Source: Metellina segmentata (taxonomy: Eukaryota > Arthropoda > Arachnida > Araneae > Tetragnathidae). From it: a stretch of 64,000 nt of DNA. The first letter of the stretch is position 1; the number at the start of each line of letters is the position of its first letter. A program made the position numbers and the translations under genes. The notes below the pieces were generated by a model that saw only the letters and a list, made by a program, of their open reading frames with translations, did no database searches and was not told the DNA's origin. Of this stretch, positions 33,115 to 43,222 are shown in pieces. The stretch spans positions 139,373,916 through 139,437,915 of the forward strand of contig OX375873.1 in assembly GCA_947359465.1 (NCBI GenBank). The letters run 5' to 3'.

Positions 33115-34465
33115 GGTCAAATCTTTGAAATTTGGCATACAATTTGTTAAAGCCGTCCGCAACAATTCTGTGAGATGATGGGTCAACTGTAAACGATATT
33201 TCGACTTTACGAACTTCATGTGGAGTCGAAAGTCGTTAACAAAGATTCATAGTAATATGTTGTACAAAACATTGAAATTAGACGGCAAGCAGCTTTTTTT
33301 AAGTGTGGATATTTTGATTCTGGCACGAGTTTTCAAAGTTCAATTTAGAAGTGCTGCATTTGCTATGATTTGCTTTGTGCTACATTTGCAATGAATGATA
33401 CTCTTTCGTCTTTAACAATTCCAATTCCTCAGCTCCTTTTTCAACAAGTATTTCAGAAATTGGAAATCCATCTTCAATAATATCATAAATAAAAGGATTC
33501 ACAGAATATGCAAATGTAGATTTCAAACTTTTCAAATCTTCAAACCTATGTTAGAAATCTCCTTGAAATTCTCTCAATATTTGTCTTTTAATTCGTTTAA
33601 CTATTCTTTGATATTAATTACAGTATTTGATCTTACTCTTGGGAAAATGATTAAATATTATGTTCTTAAGATCGTACATTAAAAGCTGTAAAAGTTTAAC
33701 TTCAAAACTGAAGACAGTTTCTGACACATCAATAATGCTTTTCCTTTCCTTGTAAGGCCTAATTAAGGCCACATTCACATGAGACATTTCAACGCGCGTT
33801 TGGTGAGGCTAGCAAGGTTCCGCCATTACATTATCTTTTTTTATTCCTAATTCAAGTATCTATATTTGTGACCTTGAAGAGCGGGACCTCACTGGCCTCG
33901 CCAAAAGCGCCTCATGTAAATGGGGCCTTAGTGTTTGCAAACGTTTTCTGTAAGGAACATTAAGTAAGAAAAACAAGTTTCATTTTCAAATTCTGAGTAT
34001 TTTTTTCTTTTGTAAATGCTATGATAGGATTTAGGAGTTTCACAAACGCGATCCAAACATCGTCTGTTGACAGCCATCTTACAACACACCAGAGAGATAA
34101 ATCACTTTCATCCGTGTCGTCATTCACTCGGAACTCTTCGAAAAAGTTCGCAAATTGACTGTTTTGGCATTTGTTCGAGTTCAATTCACAATCTGCAAAA
34201 CAATGTTACGCACATTTTTATACTTAAAGTACTTCCCTATCAGATGCTCGAAGTGAATTATGCAGTGAAGAGGTATGAAACGTGGAATTTTAAGATCGTT
34301 GTTTAAAAGATCTACGAGACCTTGGTTTTTCCTTGTCATTTGCAAGTGCTCCACTAGTCACAAGACTTATAAGTTTATCGCGAGGCAATTCAAACCTGTT
34401 CGTTACTTCACCAAGCGCATTTCTAACATCGATACCGCGAGTTGCTTTAATAAGAGCTACTAGGT
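33115..34465 (-). pseudogene. hAT-superfamily transposase relic (GTF2IRD2/ZBED-like type)
   Basis: Read on the minus strand from 34465. First comes 'VALIKATRGIDVRNALGEV', then 'PRDKLISLVTSGA', a degraded form of the 'TDGAP' block. 'YKNVRNIVLQIVN' follows. In the open frame 34184-33960 comes 'DESDLSLWCVVRWLS' with 'LLNPIIAFTKEK'. After the inserted MITE (33767-33927) it continues with 'SIIDVSETVFSFEVKL', 'AYSVNPF' (frame-shifted) and 'KYPHLKKAACRLISMF', the C-terminal hAT dimerisation block. It ends near 33115. Many stops and frameshifts break it. The domesticated vertebrate gene GTF2IRD2 has a related region, but this is a dead copy. Its host TIRs were not located. Confidence 0.75.
33767..33927. 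mobile_element. TTAA-flanked MITE (161 bp) inside the hAT relic
   Basis: Left TTAA (33763-33766) with 'GGCCACATTCACATGAGACA', right 'GCGCCTCATGTAAATGGGGCC' inverted by symmetry, followed by TTAG (a mutated TTAA). It is related to 30156-30328. It interrupts the coding sequence of the hAT relic, since protein homology resumes on both sides. Confidence 0.75.
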
Positions 34466-34470
34466 CTAAA

Positions 34471-35221
34471 GCTTCGGTTTCCTGAGAAAGCAGAGCCGTT
34501 ATCTAGTGGCCGTGATACGTGTCATGATGCCGCGGGCATAACTAGGCGGTCGTCTAAACAGAGTCCAGAGGTGTCAACATAGACGGACGGTGGAGAATGG
34601 GCAACACACCAGGCTGTCGTGGTTTATTTTATTCGAGAAACAAAAATAAAGTGACTTTTTTATTCTCTAGTCCCAAGTTTCTAACTTCGGGATCATTGAA
34701 GATAAGAGTGAAAATTTCAACGGATTTCAGATCAGCATAAAATTATACGCCAGATCGATACCAAAAACAGATTTATTGTTCAATTAATTACCATTTGCTT
34801 ATTTATTTTTCTTAAATGATAAATTATGTAATTAAAGAAAATCACATTTAAGATATCGATCTGGTGTAAAATTTTCCACAGATTTCAAAGCCGTTGAAAT
34901 TTTCAATCTATCTTTAACGATCCCGATTTCAGCAAAACGAACTAAACAATGCCAGTCAAAAAATTTTGTTTTGCTCCCCTTCGCTTGAATTGTTTGGCGC
35001 AGGAAATGAAATGTTACCGCTACAAGAGAAAAAACGTTCCCCAACTGTTTGAGACCGCTCTGACGATCGTCATGCAAATGGCGGTTTTTTCCGCTGCTTT
35101 CACAAACAACGCTCTGTAGGAAACCAACGCCATTTGTTTGTATAAACGAAGTTTAAGTGACGTCACCAAAGCTACATCACGGTTGGTAGATAACGGCTCC
35201 GCTTTCTTAGGAAACCGAAGC
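34471..35221. mobile_element. Foldback element with TTAA-type flank (751 bp)
   Basis: The outer arms 'GCTTCGGTTTCCTGAGAAAG' and 'AGCCGTTATCTA' on the left pair with the inverse at 35178-35221. The right flank is TTAA and the left is TAAA. An inner pair, 'GTGAAAATTTCAACGGATTT' at about 34709 and its inverse near 34885, forms a second hairpin. The inner module is shared with 36525-36953. No coding capacity beyond an 81-codon motif-free frame. Confidence 0.65.
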
Positions 35222-35305
35222 TTAACTTGTATTTTTCACATTTACTTCCGCCGGTACATAGCGGACAAAATGGACAACCGTGGAGCAAACTGAACGTCTG
35301 TGGAC

Positions 35306-35907
35306 TAGGGATGTGACATCGATGTCGATGTTTTCAAAACATCGATGTTTTTAACATCGATGTATTGGAGTCGATGTTTTTGTAACACCGATGTTTATAC
35401 TTGTCGATGTTTTATTTTTAAATGAAAAAGATACCGCCATAAAATTTTTAAAAGGAACCAATTAGCATAATTTTTATAATCAGCTAATTGAACATACTTT
35501 TAGACCAAAGTGGCCAAGCGTCTGAAAAGTAGGGATGCGACATCGATGTCGATGTTTTCAAAACATTGTTGCTTTATAAAAAACATCGATGTATTGGAGC
35601 CGATGTCGCATCACTAGGTGCTAAACTAGTTCTAAGAAATGGGGGAAAATGTTTAAATACACTGAATTTTAAAAACATCGATGGTTTTGGGGCGATGTAT
35701 TATCAACATCGAAGTTTCAAAACAATGATGTTTTTCTGTCGCTGTGGCATCACGAGTTACTAAACCAGTTTTAAGAAATTTGGGAAAAAAGTTTAAATAC
35801 ACTGAATTTTTAAAACATCGATGCTTGAAAACATCGATGTTTTGCTGTCAATGTATTATCAACATCTTTTTTTTAAATTTTGAACATTGATGTTTCAAAA
35901 CATCGAA
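35306..35907 (+). mobile_element. hAT-type MITE, long form with lost right end (602 bp)
   Basis: Left end TAGGGATGTGACATCGATG. A perfect 8-bp duplication CTGTGGAC lies at 35298-35305 and 35908-35915. The right side stops at '..AAAACATCGAA', lacking about 27 bases of the expected end '..GATGTCGCATCACTA'. An internal copy of the left end ('TAGGGATGCGACATCGATG', near 35531) marks the junction of the two modules. Confidence 0.85.
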
Positions 35908-35915
35908 CTGTGGAC

Positions 35916-36480
35916 TCGAAGAGAGCTGAAATAATTTTGCTGCACAGTTCTCAAAATCACTCATCAAACTATTTTCAATATTTTTACTAATTGCACCAAA
36001 ACGACTTTCAGTTGTACGGCGTGGCATAGGAACCTGTGCGATAAATTTATGCAGTTTGGGGTTATTTGGATTCAAAACTTTAACAACTTCCAAGTTTCTT
36101 TCAACAGTAAATCGCCTTTTCCATATGGACGTTTGGCACGACAAATATTCTAAGTTATCAAAAAACTAGCTTTTCGTTTGTCCTGTCTTCTTCACGATTA
36201 AGAGAAAAGTTTGCGCACACAATGGTGTATATTACGCGATACAATACGAGACTAAACACACTCCACTCCACTACAACATCGACGTTTTGTCAATCGACGC
36301 AACCAAATACCTACCTTCAAAGTTATTTCGTACGACTTGTACACTTCATTAACCGTTTCAACCGAAGACCTACTATTGAAGTGACTACATACGACTTAAC
36401 GCTTCAGTAACTTAATCCATTTAACAAGATTCGTAAAAAAAGTTCTGAAAAACATTTAAATTTTGGGGCTGCACTTAAGT
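35916..36480. other. Unassigned; motif-free minus-strand frame
   Basis: A 98-codon minus-strand frame (36144-35848) runs partly into the MITE. It contains 'FIAQVPMPRRTTESRFGAIS', which I cannot place in a family. Nothing else is recognised. Confidence 0.35.
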
Positions 36481-36524
36481 CAACGAAGAACCGCATGCGG
36501 CTCTGAAGGCTCGAACACACCAGG

Positions 36525-36953
36525 CCAGTAATTTAGTCGAGTAGCGAGGCTTTAAGGTTCATTCTCTTATGCAATAAATTATGTTTTTAGTCCCCAAATT
36601 CAAGTTTTTATTTCCCATTATTTTAAATCTGCGAAAAAATTTACGCCAGATCTATACCAAAAAAAATGTATTATTTAATTATTTAACATTTGATTATTTA
36701 ATTATTTATTAAAATAAGCGCAATTATTTAAACGAAAATCACATCTAAGGTATCGATCTGGTGTAAAGTGTTCCGCAGATTACAAATCCGTTGAAATTTT
36801 CACTCTATCTTAGCAGATCGCAAAGATAGAAACTTGAATTAGGAGGATAAAAAACATAATTTAATGCATAAAAAAAGCTGACCTTGCAAAAGGCTCGTCA
36901 GAAAACACCATGTGAAGAGGACCTTAAAGCCTCGATACTCGACTAAATTACTT
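36525..36953. repeat. Large imperfect palindrome (about 430 bp)
   Basis: 'AGTAATTTAGTCGAGTAGCG' and 'AGGCTTTAAGGT' on the left pair with inverse sequence at 36923-36953. Inner parts 'AAATTCAAGTTTTTA' and 'ACGCCAGATCTATACC' pair with 36740-36840. The central module matches the 34471-35221 element. Confidence 0.65.
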
Positions 36954-36998
36954 GAAAGCCGCGTTTGCCCACCATTGTTATATAAATACACTAGCCAC

Positions 36999-37300
36999 TG
37001 CGTGGCTAGCCCGGCGTAGACCGTGCCCGTGGTGTTTGGTTTTTATCTGATGTAAAATTTTCCGCAGATTTCAAATCAGTTGAAACTTTCAATCTGTCTT
37101 TAACGATTCCGACTTTACGAAAAAATAACTTAACAATCCCAGTGAAAATGTTTGTGTTTCTTTGCTCTTCTTCGCTAAAATTAAAATCTGTTTTTATTTT
37201 TATTTAACGCAAAGGGCAGAAAATGCAATCGTTTTTTTTTTTTTTTTGAAAGCGAAAGTTTACGTGACGTCACAATCTCTTGCGAAAATATAAGAGATTA
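36999..37300 (+). repeat. Repeat D, 5' part
   Basis: 'ACTAGCCACTGCGTGGCTAG' plus 'CCCGGCGTAGACCGTGCCCG', then 'GTAAAATTTTCCGCAGATTT', and 'ACGTGACGTCACAATCTCTT' at about 37262. It shares its start with 19908 and its 'CCGCAGATTTCAAAT' module with 48.8 kb. Confidence 0.6.
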
Positions 37301-37382
37301 AAAGAAAATCAAACGAATTAGGTATCTCTTAGCCAATAGTTTTTAATCATAAAATGCGTTAATATTTTATGGGACATCAGGC

Positions 37383-37480
37383 TGTTTGGGTAGGTTTTAC
37401 GGCGCAATGGCAGTATTTGGTCAAGCTGATCCAAACACAAGAGTAAATATGTCAAGTAATGGACATACATTTGCTGCAAG
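37383..37480 (-). repeat. SINE family B fragment
   Basis: 'GTTTTACGGCGCAATGGCAG' and 'GTCAAGTAATGGACATACAT' match family B. Confidence 0.6.
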
Positions 37481-37638
37481 GCAAGTGTTTGAAATTAAGA
37501 AACACAATACGAACTTGTTTCTCAAAATTTATTATCCGCAACTCCAGCTTCTTACCACCATTATTATTCTGCAAACATTTGAGGAAATTGCATTGGCTTG
37601 TTTCAAGAGCTTCGCTTTTCTCCTGTATAGTATGTATA

Positions 37639-38323
37639 CAGGGTGGTCCCGAATTCATGGTACAAACTTTAATGGTAGGTACAGGACATTGTAACAATGA
37701 TTTATTGTATAGGAATGTATAGTCGCAAGTGACGCGGTGAGGCGAAAACAGGGGAAATAACGGCCGAAAGGAAAAACAAAGATTTTATTGAAAGCGTTGT
37801 TGACAAGTGTCATGTTTACAGTAATTGTTCAAAATTGCGTCCACCAGTATCGATACATGCTTGACAGCGTCGGTGGAGCGATTGGCGTACACGTTCAAAG
37901 ATGCCTGGTATTTCACGCACACCTGCAGCAGCTACAGATAAGCGAGCGACGAGATCCTCATCTGAGTCAACTGGAGTCTCATAAACAAGATGCTTTAGAT
38001 GTCCCCATAAAAAGTAATCGAGGCTCGATAAATCGGGAGATCGGGGTGGCCAAGGGACTGGTCCACCACGCCCAATCCATCGAGTACCAAACGTGGCATT
38101 CAGGTAATTCCTACTGCGATGCATCATGTTCAACAGCGGCTAGACATCTACTGCCCTCTACCGGCAATGATACCAACCGATCACTCCATTTCTCTTTCCT
38201 TTTATTTCCCCTGTTTACGCCTCACCGCGTCACTTGCGACTATACATTCCTATACAATAAATCATTGTTACAATGTCCTGTACCTACCATTAAAGTTTGT
38301 ACCATGAATTCGGGACCACCCTG
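37639..38323 (-). mobile_element. Mariner-like element, internally deleted, near-perfect 122-bp TIRs
   Basis: The TIRs begin CAGGGTGGTCCCGAATTCAT. The two arms (37639-37760 and 38202-38323) match over about 122 bases with one mismatch by my reading. TA flanks both sides. Such low divergence points to a recent insertion. The transposase inside is only a C-terminal remnant. Confidence 0.9.
37816..38133 (-). pseudogene. Mariner-like transposase, C-terminal remnant
   Basis: The 105-codon minus-strand frame reads YLNATFGTRWIGRGG, then PWPPRSPDLSSLDYFLWG, which is the block between the second and third catalytic residues of the FLWG group. A C-terminal stretch with 'RRCQACIDTGGRNFEQLL' follows. 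The N-terminal DNA-binding part and the first catalytic Asp are deleted, and the first residues (MNMMHRSR) come from the deletion junction. The length is about a third of a full enzyme. It is related to but clearly distinct from the fragment at 10380-10676. The element must have moved with a transposase supplied in trans. Confidence 0.85.
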
Positions 38324-38325
38324 TA

Positions 38326-38860
38326 TATAAAATGTGTGCGTGCGTGTGCTTGTGTGTATACTCTATACAAACTACAGTTTGATCAGTCTACACCAAATTT
38401 GGTACATTTATACTTTAGAGCCTTATGGTTTTCATATACTAACTCTAGATCCCCGGTTTTTTTTGTCCAGTGTGCAGACGAGGGTTAAAAACAATTCGAA
38501 ATCGTCATAGAAATAACATTGAGCATAAAATGATTGTAGTAAGCATCTCAGTTTGTTTTACCAGTTTTTATAGAAAACCAAATTTTCCAATAAAATTGTT
38601 TTATCAGTATTGCTTGAAAAATAATTTTTTTCCGAAACAGATTAAATTATAATACTTATGTTTCAATTGACTTTTTATTTCTTTCATATAACAAATAATT
38701 GATTGATGAAAACAGAATATTTTAAGTAATTAATTTTACATAACTTACATTATGTAGTGGAACATGAAAAGCCCAAACGAAAAACTCATTGATTATGAAA
38801 GTATAATTTTCGGCTACTCGTTATCTGGAAACGCCAGATTTAAAGTTTATTTTTTTTAGT
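38326..38860. other. AT-rich DNA, no recognised feature
   Basis: A short GTGTGCG/TGTGTG-rich start at 38330-38360, otherwise motif-free. Confidence 0.4.
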
Positions 38861-38862
38861 TT

Positions 38863-40240
38863 ATGTTCAAGCAACAATTATTACAATTACACTTCCAAAA
38901 TTTAAGCCCATTTCTATTATTTATATTTACAACTCTCCAAAATGACAAATTCATTAACGATATTGAAAAAATATTGCTTTGTACCAATAATCAAATGTCA
39001 TATGCGGCGATTTCAATGCACAACATCAGTTCTGAAACTGCAGATATATTTCTAGAACGGGAGAAAAAATTTTGTAACCTTTCCAACCACATGGGTATTA
39101 TAATTGCAGCACCCACCGAACCGACCAGAAATATCTCTAAATCAATCTGCTAATGTCATTGATTTTTCCCTCCTAAAATAATTTAATTATAAATAATTGA
39201 ATATATACCTGAACTTCCCTCTGACCGTAATCCTGTCCTCCTTAATTTTGAATTCCGAATCCATCCTACTCTCCCCATTATCAACATAAACACAAAGTGG
39301 AAACTTTTCAAACGAATTCCTAATGCAACTGTCAGATACCCCACGCAATCCAACCTAATTTCTAAGCCAGAAGAAATCGATGAGACAATGACTAAACTCA
39401 CTAATAAAGTCTCCTCGCCCGTAATATCACTTCTAAATCCATCACCTCCGATAAAAGAATCTACGTCCCAGCTGAAATAAAACCACTTATCAAAAAAAAG
39501 AAATCGAATTAAAAAATCGTGGCACGAAAACTAGAGACCCCGTTCTTAAATCCCTACTCAATAAAACTCAAACACTTCCAAAATTACCCTATCTCCTGGA
39601 AAACAGCAATATTATCCCTATTTAAAAAACTGACAAACCTCTTCAAATCCCAATTAGTTACAAAACAATATCCCTACTTTCAACATTAAGCAAAATCGCC
39701 GAAGCGGTCTTTTTTTGAACACAACAAAGAATTTATTTACACGAACCACATTATGATGCCTCAACAGTTTGGTTTCATCCCGCCCTTCTCCACAAACCAA
39801 CTACTCTGAGAGTCATTGAATACATACATTCAGAAAGATCCCAACCGAAAAGTAGCACAGGTGCTGTTTTCTTCCAAGAAAAAGGGAAAACACCAAAGCA
39901 ATTGACAAAGTCTGGAATCAAGGTCTAATCTATCAAATGATCAAATACAATTTTTCCGTCTATATTATAGAACTTTTAATGCTTCCTACCTTTTCAAATA
40001 AAAATTATGTAGTCAAAATTAATAATCTCAAATCTAATAAGAAAAATATATACTGAAGTTCTGCAAGGATCCCAGCTCGGCCCTTTTTTTTTTCACTTAT
40101 ACATGAATGACATTCCTCAAACCGACAACACTGAAATTACAGAATGATTGCAGATGATACTGCAATTTTTACGCAAAATAAAAATTCATTTCTCCTCGCC
40201 GACCTTAATTTACACATATTCTACCTTGAATCCTGTTTTG
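38863..40240 (+). pseudogene. Jockey-like non-LTR retrotransposon relic (endonuclease end and reverse transcriptase)
   Basis: A non-LTR element copies itself by nicking DNA and reverse transcribing in place. Here 39076-39126 reads 'NLSNHMGIIIAAPTEPTR', and about 39205-39245 reads 'ELPSDRNPVLLNFEF' across frameshifts, the C-terminal endonuclease pattern. The linker and reverse transcriptase follow: 'WKTAILSLFKK' near 39600, 'PISYKTISLLSTLSKIAEA' near 39645-39705 and 'PQQFGFIP' near 39760. 'VLQGSQLGPFFFHLYMNDI' lies near 40055-40115, and the catalytic 'ADDTAIF' near 40150-40170. Several frameshifts and internal losses make it non-functional, and the 3' end is missing. The exact clade is inferred from the motif wording. 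Confidence 0.72.
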
Positions 40241-40244
40241 TCTG

Positions 40245-40935
40245 AGGGAGGATTAAAGTAAGTGTCAAAAAAATTGTCTCCAAAATTGCAAGACTGCAAA
40301 AATTACAGATGTACGATGTACATTTTTTCTTTTCTACTTAAACTCACAATTAGTCGCACAGTAGGTGCTACTTTTTATAAAATGTTTGTAAATACTGTTA
40401 TAGGAATGATAATATGTTTCGAAAATCTAAGTTTACTGCCAAAAAATGTTAGACTGTTGTATAGATAATCAAAGCATCACTCGAAAATTTCTCGATGTAG
40501 TTAGTAGTAAAGGCTATACTAGCAACGTAATCTTGATGCTGTCTGTGAATAAATGACCGCCGACAAATCCTGTAGAAACTTCCTTATCTAAGATGTTCTT
40601 TCCGAGCAGTATCGGGTTTTTCCTGAAGTCTTCATAAGCGGCCCATCAGATATCGGCAAACTGGAAACTACTGAGTGGTGGCTTCCCATAACTATTTCCA
40701 GATAAGGGCGAAGATCATTTGCTAACAAGAATTACCCGCCAGAAGTCGATCAATGCTTCCTTATCCGCTAATGGACAATAATTACATTGTTTATCGAGAA
40801 AAGGAATCAGCGCGCCTCAGAACAAAACCACTCGTGAATCAAGATATCATTTGTAGTATTAATCCACGATTCGATTGAGAAGCTTTTGATTTTATTATTA
40901 ACGAAAGATTAATCTTATCTTCAAAAAAATAAAGT
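40245..40935. other. No recognised feature
   Basis: AT-rich sequence with a motif-free 68-codon frame at 40262-40468. Confidence 0.4.
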
Positions 40936-40937
40936 GG

Positions 40938-41135
40938 TTTCGACGCGATATCTAGTCGATAGAGGTCTCATCAATTTCGATAGTGACGATATGACATCCA
41001 GATATTGTTAATTTTTTGTATGATGACTAGATCAAGATCGGGTTAGTTTTCTTCCAATGTAGAGTTATCTCTTCCATCAAGATCCGGTCAATTGTCCTCT
41101 AAGGACAAGATACCTCGTCGAGACCATCACCAGGA
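40938..41135. repeat. GACGAGAT dispersed repeat
   Basis: 'TTTCGACGCGATATCTAGTC', 'TTCCATCAAGATCCGGTCAA', 'GACAAGATACCTCGTCGAGA' and 'CCATCACCAGGATA' follow the family order. The last phrase matches the ends at 52.98 and 54.07 kb. Confidence 0.6.
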
Positions 41136-41139
41136 TAGT

Positions 41140-41945
41140 AAAGTCGTTAGTTTGTGTGTGTGAAGCGAAGGTTAAAATTTAAAGTTGTTAGGACAAAAAT
41201 ACGAACGTTGATCTTTATCATGGCTCTCCATTCATTATGTCTAATTTATCAAAATAGCGACGTAAGTTTTTTTTTTCCGGATAATTCAGTAACCATGTCT
41301 CACCGGGGAAAGTTCTTTTATTGCACGTTATGGTTAATAAGAATGAGAATTTTTTCAAAGATGACAGTTCTAACGATCAAATCCACAACGCAACTACCGA
41401 ATTGGCACAATTCCCTGATTCGTTAGGAAAAGAATGGCAAAATAGTTTGTTAATCATTTGCGTGGAGGTTCAATTAATTAACTGCTTAGTATAATAAAAA
41501 GGTTGTTTTCCAAGAGGGCAGCTAGAGTATGTTCTTTTAAACAAAAGAGGAATCGTATCAGTGTACGCAGAGTGTAAATTGGTACTTGGAAGCGATACGA
41601 AACTTAGAACTAATTGCAGCTCTCACATTAGTCCACTAAAGACAATTTGTTTTCATGAAATACAGCACAAATTGGATCTGTCACTAAATGTATCCTAAGT
41701 GGAACGAAAAAAAAACAACACACAATGAATTCGAAGCAACAAAAAACCTGTCTAACAATCGTTTCATGAATGTTATAATTAAACCTGTAAAAGAATTGAG
41801 CAAAGAGATTTGCTCGGAAAAGTATTCTACGAAACGTCAGCATCTGAGACGAATCTCTTATCTTTTCCGTGGTAAAGTGGTTTGCAGAATAGAATGAAAG
41901 GAAAAAGTAATACACACCAACAATGTTTGTGTAGTCTTATTTCAA
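41140..41945. other. No recognised feature
   Basis: Frames at 41154-41426 (plus) and 41628-41915 (minus) carry no motif that I recognise. Confidence 0.4.
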
Positions 41946-41949
41946 ATAA

Positions 41950-42056
41950 CTAGGGGGCCTGCCCCATGCTCGCTAACGCTCGCCAATCCCCGGAGGATTG
42001 CTTCGCAATCCTCATTGGTTCGCTGCGCGAACCTATACTCGCTTCGCTCGCTTAAA
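41950..42056. repeat. GC-rich cluster of short hairpins
   Basis: Within about 105 bases: 'GCTCGCTAACGCTCGC', 'GGATTGCTTCGCAATCC', 'GGTTCGCTGCGCGAACC' and 'CGCTTCGCTCGCTT'. The style matches the 'GGTTTGCTTCGCAAACC' hairpins of repeat D (19.9-20.3 kb) and the loop patch near 28090. Probably the 5' end of a related repeat. Confidence 0.55.
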
Positions 42057-42059
42057 TGA

Positions 42060-42832
42060 AGACATGTGTCCTAGCAGAAGGGATTGTTTACAAAATATGT
42101 TACCAAAAAAATATTTTTCAAATCTAAATTTGCTGTATTACAGAAAAAATATATACAGTATCTCTAAAATCAGAATTCAAATGAAAACTTTGTGCAAATT
42201 TTGACTCAAAATGTGAGCGTTGCTTTGGAAATTGAATACCCAGCATGTTGTTTGTGTGTACATTTTCCCAGCACTCAAACGACCCACACTTTTTTAATTG
42301 AGTTTGTTGCCGAAAGTTGTAGTGCAAGCGTCTTGTTGAACTACAATTGTTGGCCCTAAAAAGGACCATTTTTTAAATGGCCCTGAAAAGATCCTCCGCT
42401 TTCTTTGATTTCTATTATAAACTAACTGCAACAGCTCATTAAAATTTCCTTTTTTTTAAATAAAATTTCATCCGATAACGCTATAAATTCAATCGATGCG
42501 CGAGACTTCGCGATAAACAAACAATCGTACAGTGTTGCCAAAACGCGATTACAAATAACGTCTTTTTTGAGTGCCACGTAAGAGAATTATATATATAATA
42601 GATTAAACCGATTCCAATCAATCAAGTTAATATCTAATTTTTGAAATCTTAGTCTATTTGTTTCACGTTTTTCTCAGAATTTGGAAAGTATGAAGTACTT
42701 GGCTAAGGATTTGGACGATCAAATATGACAAATAACCTAGCAATTTATGTCATGAATAAGGCACACGTTTTGAAATCCATATATTAGAGAACTTTATAGA
42801 TTATGAATGTAAAATAACAATGTTTCACTTAA
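42060..42832. other. No recognised feature
   Basis: AT-rich sequence up to the TTAA flank of the Kolobok-like element. Confidence 0.4.
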
Positions 42833-43222
42833 GGGGTCTCAGGACCCTTAAATCTCAAAATTTTCGATTTCTTGAAAAAAATATATGTGGAAGCCCCATC
42901 TTTTCTGAACATTTTGGTACTAAAAGTTTAACGATACTCCCAAAACTTCCGGAGTTATCGAGAAAAGAATAAAACAACTCTGTTGAAAAGTAAACAAAAA
43001 CTTGCCACTGCCGCTCCCAACTTTTGACAGCTGGGAGAGCATTTCTAAAACATTCTTCTCTAGATGAATTCTTTTAGCAGAACAGCCACACTTAATATCA
43101 AAATAATCTTGTGAATGAGTAGTATAATAACAACTCAACTTCTATTTTTTCTTCCCTTGTTTGTTTATTACTTTGCGATTTTGAATTTCCACGTTTTTTC
43201 ATGTTATGAAAAGTGTTCAAAT

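Noticed and set aside
35848..36144. 98-codon minus-strand frame as a possible transposase piece beside the MITE
   Set aside because: The C-terminal part is MITE sequence, and the remainder has no motif I can place.
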